Positions 43,741 to 52,178 of a DNA stretch of 54,720 nucleotides are shown here, piece by piece (positions within the stretch are counted from its first letter, which is position 1; the number at the start of each line of letters is the position of its first letter). The stretch is from Cryptobacterium sp. CAG:338 (GTDB lineage: Bacteria > Actinomycetota > Coriobacteriia > Coriobacteriales > Eggerthellaceae): assembly GCA_000435475.1 (NCBI GenBank), contig FR896039.1, positions 3,637 through 58,356 on the forward strand, written 5' to 3'. The notes beneath the pieces are model-generated. The model did no database searches. It was given only the letters and a program-made list of their open reading frames with translations, and had not been told where the DNA came from. Made by a program: the position numbers and the translations under genes.

Positions 43741-44961
43741 ATGGCACCAGAAAACACTCCACATACTCATTCAGACCTTCAGGCAGAAGATCCAGAGATC
43801 TTAATTAATAATGCTCAAGTGGAGGAATCTTCACCTCAACTGCCACCTTATGCCTATACCGTTAATGGGGGAGTGCCGCCATTCCAAAATCAAAGTCCAT
43901 ACTATTCCCCACAAGCTTATATGAGCCCTTCAGTTCAACAAGCTTATTATCCCCCGCAAGGCATACCGCAGAACCCTGGATATCCTGCATATTACATAGG
44001 GAATCCAGGTGTTGAAATGAATGCCATGCCTACAGGAACTAACGGAATAAATACACCTAATACAACTGAGGTAAATCACCTCAACAATCAAACCCCAGGA
44101 AACAACACACCCCCTGCAGGTAAAGTGGATCAATCAGCTATTGCAACATCAGCAGCACAGTTTACTCAGACACCTCATACGGCCCCTATATCTCATGCCG
44201 CCTATTTACCTAATATCGCCCTAGACAATCAAACTCAAAACGAAGCGTTTGATTACTCTTATATTGCAACTCCAGCCCGTATAGCAATCTATGACGACTT
44301 AAAATCCGCTCCACGCGTAATCGAGATACAAGGTACTGCCACCCACGAATATATCGAGCGCATTGCGTCACTTACCTACAAGAACGCAAAAGAAGAAGGA
44401 GGGATTATTCCCTATACAGTCATCCGTGAAGTATCAGAAAATTTCATCCACGCACAATTTCAAGAAATTGTCGTATCGATCATGGATAAAGGAAATACTA
44501 TACGCTTCGCTGATCAGGGCCCAGGTATCGCTCATAAAGACTTAGTACAAGAACCAGGTTTCTCATCGGCTACTGAACCCATGAAAAGGTATATTCGTGG
44601 AGTTGGATCCGGCTTACCAATTGTTAAGGACTATCTCGAAACAACCCATGGATATATAGAAATCGAAGACAACATTAATAAAGGATCAGTTGTAACTATA
44701 AGTTTAGTAGCATCTCGAAGTATTCACGACGAGCAACCGCAGCTTGATATACCTGAATTAACCGAAAACGAACAACGTATACTCCAGGCTCTTCTTCCTG
44801 ATAAAGCCCTAGGAATTACCGAAATAAATAAAGTTACCGGTATTGCAGTAGCAAGTATCCATACCGCTTTATCTAAAATGGAAGAACAAAAGCTTGTAGA
44901 AAAGAACAATAAGAAAAGAAAACTGACTGTTTTTGGAGAACGAGTAGCACTTTCTCTCTAA
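43741..44961 (+). CDS. GHKL-ATPase/winged-helix protein at the origin, unknown function
   Basis: 406 residues. The first 165 are disordered and rich in Pro, Gln, Asn and Tyr. Residues about 180-325 form a HATPase_c (GHKL) domain close to the SpoIIAB/RsbW kinase type: N box E230-x3-N234-x2-H237 (REVSENFIHA), G1 box D258-x-G-x-G-I (ADQGPGIAH) and G2 box GVGSGLPIV (287-295). Residues 341-406 are a winged helix of MarR/IclR pattern (TEINKVTGIAVASIHTALSKMEEQKLV), so it likely binds DNA. No phosphoacceptor His or receiver domain is present. It is the first rightward gene after the DnaA boxes and directly precedes dnaA (about 80 bases), so it is probably co-expressed. Start is the ATG at 43741; the SD is weak. 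Confidence 0.85.
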   Translation: MAPENTPHTHSDLQAEDPEILINNAQVEESSPQLPPYAYTVNGGVPPFQNQSPYYSPQAYMSPSVQQAYYPPQGIPQNPGYPAYYIGNPGVEMNAMPTGTNGINTPNTTEVNHLNNQTPGNNTPPAGKVDQSAIATSAAQFTQTPHTAPISHAAYLPNIALDNQTQNEAFDYSYIATPARIAIYDDLKSAPRVIEIQGTATHEYIERIASLTYKNAKEEGGIIPYTVIREVSENFIHAQFQEIVVSIMDKGNTIRFADQGPGIAHKDLVQEPGFSSATEPMKRYIRGVGSGLPIVKDYLETTHGYIEIEDNINKGSVVTISLVASRSIHDEQPQLDIPELTENEQRILQALLPDKALGITEINKVTGIAVASIHTALSKMEEQKLVEKNNKKRKLTVFGERVALSL

Positions 44962-45042
44962 AGACCAAAGAACTCTATATAATTATTTCTTAAAGCACAG
45001 CAATGCTAATCGTAATGAGAGAACCCAAGGTATAACTAAACA

Positions 45043-46659
45043 ATGGATTTAACAGAACTCTGGACAAACCTTATACGTCAAATTAAGTCGTATCCCAATG
45101 TGAATGCATCACAAATAGATGCATTCTTCTCTCGTGTGCAACTTCAAGCAGCAAGCCAGGGTTTTGTAATGTTTACCTCGGATAATAGTTTTATTAAAGA
45201 CTGGATAGAAAAGCACTACATTAAAGATATCCAACAAGCCTTGCATGATATGTATGGAATGGATTTTATTGTTCAAATTGAAGTAGATCCAACCTCTACC
45301 CCAATTGCGCCACTTCCCGAAAGTGCCCCAACAGTAAGCCAGGAAGCTCCAGTCCACCATCAACCAACACCAGCACAACCAACGCCAACCCCTACACCAA
45401 GTGTCCAAAGGGAGGCACCCTTTATTAATCAAGGCGGATATAGTACTCCAGAAAAAGAGGTACTAAATTCCCTTCACGTACCAACGCGAGAGGACTCATC
45501 TTTTTACAGGGACAATAACCTCACCACCTACTCTTCCCCTAAAAACGAAGAATTGGATATCCGGCATAACTCATCAGATAAAACTGAACAAAGGGGAGTA
45601 GAAGGCCTCAATAGTCTCACCTTTGAGACTTTTGTTATGGGTGATTCTAATCGGATGGCTTATTCAATGGCTGTTGAAGTTGCCGAAAAACCAGGCTCTT
45701 CAGCACTTAATCCTTTATTTATTTACGGACGAAGTGGTGTGGGTAAAACCCATTTACTTTGCGCAATCAAAAACTACATCAATGAGCAATACGAAGACTT
45801 TAAAGTGATTTATATCGACTCAATGGAGTTAGTAAATCGCTATTCAGATGCTGCAATAGAGAAAAATGTTGATAAGCAAAGTTTTAAGAATTTTGAAAAT
45901 TTCTTCCAGCAAGCTGACGTATTACTTATCGATGATATCCAGGGATTACAAGGAAAGCCAGGAACTCTTGATACCTTATTTCGTATTTTCAACAAGATGA
46001 TCCCTAAAGGAAAACAGTTTGTTTTCTCTGCTGACCGTGCCCCAAAAAATATTGACTTAGATGAACGATATGTTTCCCGTTTTAACTCTGGCGCTACGAT
46101 CGATATCCAACCACCAGACGACGAAACCAAACGAAACATTATTAAAAGTTTCATTGCGGAATACAAAAATGAAGAAGAACTGCCATTCACTATTTCAGAT
46201 AGCATTCTCGACTATATCGTAGACAATTCAAGCTCAAACATCCGAGAATTAAAGAGCGCTATTACCAATGTTATCTTTGCGCTTAAAATGGACAAAGAGC
46301 ATGAACTATCAGAAAGTCGTGTCAAGGAACTTCTAGGAAATCATTTTATTGGTGGCGGAAAAAAGCGTATTACCATCGAGATGATTCAAGGTGCCGTAGA
46401 AGACTTCTATGGTGTTGCGCATAAGGATTTAATAGGAAAAAAGAAAGAACGCCGAATAGTACACCCAAGACAGGTTGCAATATTCCTTTGTCGAGAGCTT
46501 TCTGAAACTACCCTAAAAAACATTGGTAATGCATTTAACCGTGACCACACAACAGTTATGCATTCATGCGATTTAATTTCCAACCAACTCCAAGAAGACC
46601 GTAATCTTCGCGAAGAACTCGAGGCTATTCGGGAAAAGATTCGTATCCAACAGTACTAA
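45043..46659 (+). CDS. dnaA: chromosomal replication initiator DnaA
   Basis: Initiator ATPase, 538 residues, longer than usual because of a Pro/Thr-rich domain II (about 84-185). Domain I (1-80) binds partners. AAA+ core: Walker A GRSGVGKTHL (229-238), Walker B VLLIDDIQG, and the DNA-binding domain IV with the signature AFNRDHTTVMHSC. The start is ATG at 45043; AAGG lies 12 bases before it, rather far, and a TATAAC lies 6 bases before the start, so a leaderless transcript is possible alongside one from further upstream. Confidence 0.98.
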   Translation: MDLTELWTNLIRQIKSYPNVNASQIDAFFSRVQLQAASQGFVMFTSDNSFIKDWIEKHYIKDIQQALHDMYGMDFIVQIEVDPTSTPIAPLPESAPTVSQEAPVHHQPTPAQPTPTPTPSVQREAPFINQGGYSTPEKEVLNSLHVPTREDSSFYRDNNLTTYSSPKNEELDIRHNSSDKTEQRGVEGLNSLTFETFVMGDSNRMAYSMAVEVAEKPGSSALNPLFIYGRSGVGKTHLLCAIKNYINEQYEDFKVIYIDSMELVNRYSDAAIEKNVDKQSFKNFENFFQQADVLLIDDIQGLQGKPGTLDTLFRIFNKMIPKGKQFVFSADRAPKNIDLDERYVSRFNSGATIDIQPPDDETKRNIIKSFIAEYKNEEELPFTISDSILDYIVDNSSSNIRELKSAITNVIFALKMDKEHELSESRVKELLGNHFIGGGKKRITIEMIQGAVEDFYGVAHKDLIGKKKERRIVHPRQVAIFLCRELSETTLKNIGNAFNRDHTTVMHSCDLISNQLQEDRNLREELEAIREKIRIQQY

Positions 46660-46742
46660 ATGCAGGAATTTATACCAAGTAAGAACTACTAGTAATCCTT
46701 GTTTTAACCCTTATAAAGACGTGCATAAATACCGTAAAGTAC

Positions 46743-46751
46743 TGGGGATAA
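46743..46751 (-). promoter_or_regulatory. DnaA box variant
   Basis: TGGGGATAA, one mismatch to TGTGGATAA. Confidence 0.55.
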
Positions 46752-46772
46752 CTAGCAATTAATGTTAATAAG

Positions 46773-46801
46773 GTTTTCCCCACCTTTTCCACGGGGAAAA
46801 C
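46773..46801. other. perfect inverted repeat in the dnaA-dnaN gap
   Basis: GTTTTCCCC and GGGGAAAAC are a 9-base perfect pair with an 11-base loop (ACCTTTTCCAC) that overlaps a relaxed DnaA box (TTTTCCACG). No U-run, so not a simple terminator. Confidence 0.55.
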
Positions 46802-46809
46802 AAGAGGGA

Positions 46810-46818
46810 TAATCCACA
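46810..46818 (+). promoter_or_regulatory. DnaA box variant
   Basis: TAATCCACA, one mismatch to TTATCCACA. Confidence 0.55.
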
Positions 46819-46865
46819 TGATTTATACCCCATCTTTTATTAATACTGACCAGGTAAAAAAGAAG

Positions 46866-46874
46866 TTATCAACA
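46866..46874 (+). promoter_or_regulatory. DnaA box variant
   Basis: TTATCAACA, one mismatch to TTATCCACA, a form bound in several bacteria. Confidence 0.55.
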
Positions 46875-47045
46875 AATCAACGCTGCTTATTACTTCTATG
46901 ATTAGTATTTAATTAAGAAGAGTAAGAAGAAAAAATAAAGGGGAAATCCAAAAGAGTAAATCCTGAATTGATGGAAGGTTAAAACATCAAGAACGGGTAT
47001 CATAAATTAACGCAACAGTTCTAAAGAGGTATCAGAGGAGCTTTA

Positions 47046-48143
47046 ATGAAATTCAGTATCAATCAATCAGAACTTCAAAATGCCCTATCAGTATGCGTAA
47101 AAGGTTCTTCTACTCGCTCAACGCTTTCAATCCTTGCTGGAGTTTATCTCAAAGCAGAAGAAGGAAGCTTGACACTGCAAACAACCAACTTAGAACTATC
47201 TATTAAAGTAACCTGTCCCGCCTTGGTGGAAGAGCAAGGTGAATCAGTTGTACCTGCAAAGCTCTTTTTGGATATCGTGAAAAACTTGCCAGATATGGCT
47301 GTAAGAATCGAATCAGACGATGCAACAGCTTCAGTCTTCTGTGATACAATCACTTTTTCACTTAAAGCGCTTAATCCTCTTGATTTTCCTGCATTTCCAG
47401 AGGTAGAAGCTGAACAGGAAGCACAATTTCCTTTCTCGGCATTTTCAACCATGGTAAAGAGGACCGCAAAAGTAGTTTCTCATGATGAAACTCGTGCGGT
47501 GCTAACAGGCGTGTTGGTTTCCTGTGTAGGAAATGAACTCAAAATGGTTGCAACTGACTCGTATCGTTTAGCGGTGAGTGAAACTCAACTTAGTCAACCT
47601 TGTCCAGAAGAATTTGAAGCAGTAATTGCAGGTTCATTTTTGAACGATATTGCCTCATTACCTCAGTCAGATCAGCCTATTACTTTAGCTTTAAGCGAGA
47701 ATCAGATAATTGTCTCCTATCAAGACACGACTTTTATTAATCGTCGAATTGAAGGTGCTTTCCCTAATTACAAACAATTAATCGCAGATGGATTCTCTAC
47801 CCGAGTTACTTTATCTACTCATGCGCTTACCGATGCGGTTCGTCGAGTCTCTCTTTTAAGTAACAAAGTTTCTCCTGTGCAGATAAAAGTTGATGCCGAA
47901 TCCGGTGTTATGACTTTAGTTACAAATTCTCAAGATATTGGTAATGCACAGGAGAATTTGATTTGTGAAATTGAGGGAGAATCAGTAGATATAGCCTTTA
48001 ATTACTCTTTCTTGTTGGATGGCTTGAATTCTATAACTACTGATGCAGTTCATTTGGATCTTTTTGGCTCTATGAAACCAGGAATTCTTCGCGCTACAGA
48101 AGGAGAAAATTTCCTTTACTTGATTATGCCTGTGCGTGTATAG
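47046..48143 (+). CDS. dnaN: DNA polymerase III sliding clamp
   Basis: Beta clamp, 365 residues, three related domains. Family features: the start MKFSINQSELQNAL, LDFPAFPEVE, VATDSYRLAVSE and the C-terminal LDLFGSMKPGILRATEGENFLYLIMPVRV, including the terminal Met-Pro-(V)-R close. AGAGGAGC lies before the ATG. It follows dnaA after the second DnaA-box region and lies 28 bases before recF. Confidence 0.97.
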   Translation: MKFSINQSELQNALSVCVKGSSTRSTLSILAGVYLKAEEGSLTLQTTNLELSIKVTCPALVEEQGESVVPAKLFLDIVKNLPDMAVRIESDDATASVFCDTITFSLKALNPLDFPAFPEVEAEQEAQFPFSAFSTMVKRTAKVVSHDETRAVLTGVLVSCVGNELKMVATDSYRLAVSETQLSQPCPEEFEAVIAGSFLNDIASLPQSDQPITLALSENQIIVSYQDTTFINRRIEGAFPNYKQLIADGFSTRVTLSTHALTDAVRRVSLLSNKVSPVQIKVDAESGVMTLVTNSQDIGNAQENLICEIEGESVDIAFNYSFLLDGLNSITTDAVHLDLFGSMKPGILRATEGENFLYLIMPVRV

Positions 48144-48171
48144 AGCAAGACTAAGTGTTGGATGATCTTTT

Positions 48172-49308
48172 ATGGGGCTTATCTTAAGCGCGATAGATTG
48201 CAATAATTTTCGTTCGTATCATCAGTTAAAGCTTGATGAAATTGGAATGCTTACGTTAATTATTGGTCCTAATGCTACAGGTAAAACAAATCTCTTAGAA
48301 GGAATTCAGTACACTACAGCAGCTGCTTCATTCCGTCATCCAACTCTTTTACATCTGATTCATAGTGGAGAGAAAAATAGCTGGTTTAAAAGTGTGTTTG
48401 AGGGAGACGGCCGTCATTTAGAGGTCGAGCTTCGCTGTAGCTTAGACCATAAAGATTTTTATCTTAATGGGAAAAAGAAGCAGGCTCATAAAATTCGTGG
48501 TATTTTGCCCTCAGTTTTGTTTTGTCCTGATGATTTAAATCTTATTAAGGGCTCGCAAAGTGTTAAACGTACACAGCTTGATCTACTTGGATCGCAGATT
48601 TCATCTGGTTATAACGCGGTTCGGAAAGACTACGAAAAGATATTACGTCAAAAGAATAGCTGCCTTAAGCAGGAGATGCCGCACGAATACCTTTCAAGTA
48701 TTAACGAGGTACTAGCATCAATTGGCGCACAGCTTTACCATTTACGTTCCCAGTTGGTAACATCGTTAATTCCTTATATCCAAGACTACTATTATGAATT
48801 ATCACTTGGTCGTGAGGAGGTTTCGATAAGGTATATACCTTCCTGGGAACGAGCGGAAGCTAATCCGGAAGAGTACCAAGAAAACGCCTGGGTAGATCGT
48901 CATACTGCTCAAGAATTACTTTTACAGAAAATGGAAAACGATTATCCGAAAGAGCATGAGCGCCATATGTCGCTCTATGGTCCGCAAATAGATAGGATAG
49001 AGTTTTATTTAGATAAGAGAAACGCCTCATCTTTCGCTTCCCAAGGACAGCAACGTTCACTGGTTTTGAGTTATAAAATGGCTGAAGTAGCTTTAATTAA
49101 GGAGAAATTAGGACAAAATCCTCTTCTCCTTCTTGATGATGTTATGAGTGAACTCGATAATGATCGCAGATCGGCACTTTTTTCACTTTTATCGGAGGGA
49201 ATTCAGACTTTTATTACAGCTACAAATTCCGAAATGTTTGACGAGAGTTTAAAAAAACAGGCGCGGATTGTGGAACTTGGATTTGATGGAGTGGTTTCTT
49301 ATGGTTGA
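48172..49308 (+). CDS. recF: DNA replication and repair protein RecF
   Basis: SMC-like ATPase acting in gap repair with RecO/RecR; 378 residues. Walker A IGPNATGKTNLLEGI (31-45), the signature ASQGQQRSLVLSYKMAEV, and Walker B PLLLLDDVMSELDNDRRSALF. The second residue of Walker A is an unusual AT rather than GxG, but the Lys-Thr pair is intact. It overlaps the next gene by 8 bases. Confidence 0.95.
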   Translation: MGLILSAIDCNNFRSYHQLKLDEIGMLTLIIGPNATGKTNLLEGIQYTTAAASFRHPTLLHLIHSGEKNSWFKSVFEGDGRHLEVELRCSLDHKDFYLNGKKKQAHKIRGILPSVLFCPDDLNLIKGSQSVKRTQLDLLGSQISSGYNAVRKDYEKILRQKNSCLKQEMPHEYLSSINEVLASIGAQLYHLRSQLVTSLIPYIQDYYYELSLGREEVSIRYIPSWERAEANPEEYQENAWVDRHTAQELLLQKMENDYPKEHERHMSLYGPQIDRIEFYLDKRNASSFASQGQQRSLVLSYKMAEVALIKEKLGQNPLLLLDDVMSELDNDRRSALFSLLSEGIQTFITATNSEMFDESLKKQARIVELGFDGVVSYG

Positions 49309-50056
49309 TCATCCTGAATGGGCTTCTTCTCGTGATCCGCGTCATTTAGCTGATATTTACAACGAACGAACTAATTCATTAAAACCGGTTTCGAATTCTT
49401 TCAATGCGTTTTATCATTCCTTGCCTGAAAAGGTTAGGGAGAAAGTTTTAGTAAACCGAAGAATACAAAAAATTCATCAGCAATTTTCTCAAGTTGTTGA
49501 TCCTTATATTTTGGATCACACGAATTCAGTTTATCTACTTCGTCACAAGGATCCTTTAGGGCAATCTAATAAGAACGGCAAAGAAAAAAATACCTATTCA
49601 GATCAAAATTCAACTGATTCATCAAGTTCGACAACCGTTTCGAATAGCGGAATATATAACGCTGATAAGAAAGTGCTCGGCAATCCCAACAAGTCACTTT
49701 CTAATAAGCCGCCTTATGGAGTTCAAGAGATATTTGATCTTGTAGTGTATGTTGATAATTCATTGGTAGCGGCGGAGCTCAATGCTCGGAGAGAATTGAT
49801 TCGTCTAAAATATCGCGAGCAATTTAAAGTGGTAATCGATATATTTGAAATACGTATTTCTCGCGGTGTCTATAAAGATAAATATCCTTTTAGGGAACTG
49901 AGAGATCATAATAAGGAATACAGAACAGCTCACGCACTCACTCAAGAAGAATTAAATGAAATAGACGAACTTTTAAAAGATATTCCTGAGGGAAAATTGC
50001 GAGCGTCGTTTAAAAAAGCAATTAAGGCCCAAAAACAAAATAGTGATAAAAAATAA
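49301..50056 (+). CDS. DUF721 (DciA-like) protein between recF and gyrB
   Basis: 251 residues from the ATG at 49301, overlapping recF; an in-frame start 11 codons earlier is less likely. The N-terminus (WASSRDPRHLADIYNERTNSL) is followed by a low-complexity linker (about 95-145: Ser/Asn/Gly/Lys-rich), then the DUF721 domain with QEIFDLVVYVDNSLVAAELNARRELIRLKYREQF. In other bacteria DUF721/DciA is a loader or operator of the replicative helicase, found where DnaC/DnaI is absent, and its place between recF and gyrB supports this. It should act at initiation with DnaA and DnaB (family knowledge plus context). Confidence 0.82.
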   Translation: MVDHPEWASSRDPRHLADIYNERTNSLKPVSNSFNAFYHSLPEKVREKVLVNRRIQKIHQQFSQVVDPYILDHTNSVYLLRHKDPLGQSNKNGKEKNTYSDQNSTDSSSSTTVSNSGIYNADKKVLGNPNKSLSNKPPYGVQEIFDLVVYVDNSLVAAELNARRELIRLKYREQFKVVIDIFEIRISRGVYKDKYPFRELRDHNKEYRTAHALTQEELNEIDELLKDIPEGKLRASFKKAIKAQKQNSDKK

Positions 50057-50090
50057 TAAAAAACATCACAGGAATGTGTTTTCTCCCGTC

Positions 50091-50120
50091 AGAAACGCTT
50101 AGAAACGCTGTAAACGCTAG
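50091..50120 (+). repeat. three 10-bp iterons before gyrB
   Basis: AGAAACGCTT, AGAAACGCTG and TAAACGCTAG are three direct 10-bp copies sharing AAACGCT, so the shared block recurs once per helical turn. They lie just upstream of the gyrB promoter region, the right place for a regulator site. Confidence 0.6.
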
Positions 50121-50148
50121 AAATTTATAAAGTACTTTAGTTATCTGT

Positions 50149-50154
50149 TATAAT
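50149..50154 (+). promoter_or_regulatory. extended -10 promoter of gyrB
   Basis: TGTTATAAT is an extended -10 (TGn-TATAAT). A leader of about 70 bases follows to the GTG start. The -35 region is poor, as usual for extended -10 promoters. Confidence 0.75.
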
Positions 50155-50229
50155 AGACGTTTGGAAAACTGCCCTCTTATGCGCTTTTCTTTGAGAAGCG
50201 CTTTGAAATTTATGGAAGAGGAGGAATTT

Positions 50230-52164
50230 GTGGTAACAGAAAGTGGCCATTACAGTGGTCAGGATATCCAAGTTTTGGAAGGCTTGGAAGCTGTTCGTAA
50301 ACGTCCTGGTATGTATATTGGTTCAACAGGTCCAAGAGGCTTGCACCATCTTGTTTACGAGGTTGTAGATAATTCAGTTGATGAAGCGTTAGCTGGATTC
50401 TGTGACACCATTAATGTAACTATTCATGAGGACAATTCAATTACCGTTGTTGATAATGGCCGCGGTATTCCTATCGATAAACACCCTAAAGAGAAAATTC
50501 CTACTGTTGAGGTCGTTCTAACGATTCTTCATGCAGGTGGTAAATTTGGTGGCGAAGGCTATAAGGTTTCCGGTGGTCTTCATGGTGTTGGTGTTTCAGT
50601 AGTAAACGCACTGTCTACTCGTGTGGTGGTTCAGGTTCGTCGGGATGGGGAAGAGTACGAAATCTCTTTCGATCACGGTAAAACTAAAGAAAAGCTGCAT
50701 GAAATAGGGAAAGCGAAACACACGGGAACTACGGTAACGTTCTGGCCTGATCCAGAAATATTTCGTGAGACAACGGTATTTGATTACCCTACCCTTCAAG
50801 CACGTTTCCGTGAAATGGCGTTCTTGAACAAAGGCTTAAAGATTACCCTTACTGACGAGCGCGATCTTGATAATGAGGGCAAGCCTCGTTATGAGGTATT
50901 TCATGCTCTTGGCGGATTGCAGGATTTCGTAAAATTCCTTAATCAAGGGAAAGAAACCCTCAATAAACCTATTTATTTTGAAGCGGAAAACGAAAACGGC
51001 ATGGTCGAAGTAGCTATGCAGTGGACCACGTCTTACTCTTCAAATTCAGTGATGTCTTTTGCAAATAATATTCACACCATTGATGGAGGTACGCATCTTG
51101 ATGGATTCAAGCAAGGGGTAACACGTACGATCAATGATTACGCGCGCAGTAAAGGCATTCTGAAAGAAAAAGATAATAACCTCTCAGGCGATGACACTCG
51201 TGAGGGTTTAGCCGCAATTGTGTCAGTGAAACTTCGTGAGCCTCAGTTTGAGGGTCAGACTAAAGGTAAGTTAGGAAATACTGAGATTCGAGGCCTTGTT
51301 CAGACGGCGGTCATGAAGGGGCTTGCAGAATATCTGGAAGAAAATCCTACCCCAGCAAAGCGTATTATCAATAAAGCATCCCAGGCAATGAAAGCTCGAG
51401 AGGCTGCTCGTAAAGCGCGTGATATGACGCGTCGTAAAGGTGTTCTCGATTCCTTTAGTCTTCCCGGTAAATTAGCTGACTGTTCTTCAAAAAATCCTGC
51501 CGAATCTGAAATTTTCATTGTAGAGGGTGACTCTGCAGGTGGTTCAGCAAAGCAGGCGCGTGACCGTAAGTATCAAGCGATCATGCCTTTGCGAGGAAAG
51601 ATTCTCAATGTTGAACGTGCGGGGCTTCATCGCTCCTTATCCTCAGACACCATTTCAAGTTTGATTACGGCAATTGGCACTAATATCGGCGAAGATTTTA
51701 ACGCGGATGCAGCCCGTTATCATCGCATTATTATCATGACAGACGCTGATGTTGACGGCGCTCATATTCGTTGCTTGCTTCTAACCTTCTTCTATCGATA
51801 TATGCCTGAGCTTATTACACGTGGTTATATTTATATCGCTCAGCCTCCTTTGTATGGCTTAAAGAAAAAGGGTGGCAAGAAACTGGAATATATCTTTAAC
51901 GATCAAGCGCTTCAGGATCGCTTAGCAGAAATACCTGATCGCGATAGCATTTCTCTTCAGCGTTATAAGGGTCTTGGAGAAATGGATCCTGAACAGCTTT
52001 GGGAAACCACCATGGAACCCTCAAAGCGCACCATGCTTCAAGTAAGTATTGAAGATGCTGCTGAGGCGGAGCGTGTAGTGAGTGAATTGATGGGGGATCA
52101 GGTTGAGCCTCGTAAAGATTTTATTCAAAAACACGCACATGATGTTCGTTTCCTAGACTTCTAG
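50230..52164 (+). CDS. gyrB: DNA gyrase subunit B
   Basis: ATPase subunit of gyrase, 644 residues from the GTG at 50230, which has AGGAGG at ideal spacing; an ATG 6 codons earlier would place that SD inside the gene. GHKL ATPase: EVVDNSVDEALAG, VDNGRGIPI, GLHGVGVSVVNALS. TOPRIM: FIVEGDSAGGSAKQARDR and TDADVDGAHI; quinolone-pocket segment PLRGKILNVERAG. The following gyrA is 14 bases downstream. Confidence 0.97.
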   Translation: MVTESGHYSGQDIQVLEGLEAVRKRPGMYIGSTGPRGLHHLVYEVVDNSVDEALAGFCDTINVTIHEDNSITVVDNGRGIPIDKHPKEKIPTVEVVLTILHAGGKFGGEGYKVSGGLHGVGVSVVNALSTRVVVQVRRDGEEYEISFDHGKTKEKLHEIGKAKHTGTTVTFWPDPEIFRETTVFDYPTLQARFREMAFLNKGLKITLTDERDLDNEGKPRYEVFHALGGLQDFVKFLNQGKETLNKPIYFEAENENGMVEVAMQWTTSYSSNSVMSFANNIHTIDGGTHLDGFKQGVTRTINDYARSKGILKEKDNNLSGDDTREGLAAIVSVKLREPQFEGQTKGKLGNTEIRGLVQTAVMKGLAEYLEENPTPAKRIINKASQAMKAREAARKARDMTRRKGVLDSFSLPGKLADCSSKNPAESEIFIVEGDSAGGSAKQARDRKYQAIMPLRGKILNVERAGLHRSLSSDTISSLITAIGTNIGEDFNADAARYHRIIIMTDADVDGAHIRCLLLTFFYRYMPELITRGYIYIAQPPLYGLKKKGGKKLEYIFNDQALQDRLAEIPDRDSISLQRYKGLGEMDPEQLWETTMEPSKRTMLQVSIEDAAEAERVVSELMGDQVEPRKDFIQKHAHDVRFLDF

Positions 52165-52178
52165 AAAGGATTTATTTC

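Larger units (their letters stand above)
46660..47045. other. dnaA-dnaN intergenic region with second DnaA box cluster
   Basis: 386 gene-free bases. It holds DnaA-box variants (46743-46751, 46785-46793, 46810-46818, 46866-46874; each 8 of 9 to the consensus), a hairpin at 46773-46801 and AT-rich runs. This fits the right-hand part of a bipartite origin, as in Bacillus. The dnaN promoter should also be here. Confidence 0.75.
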
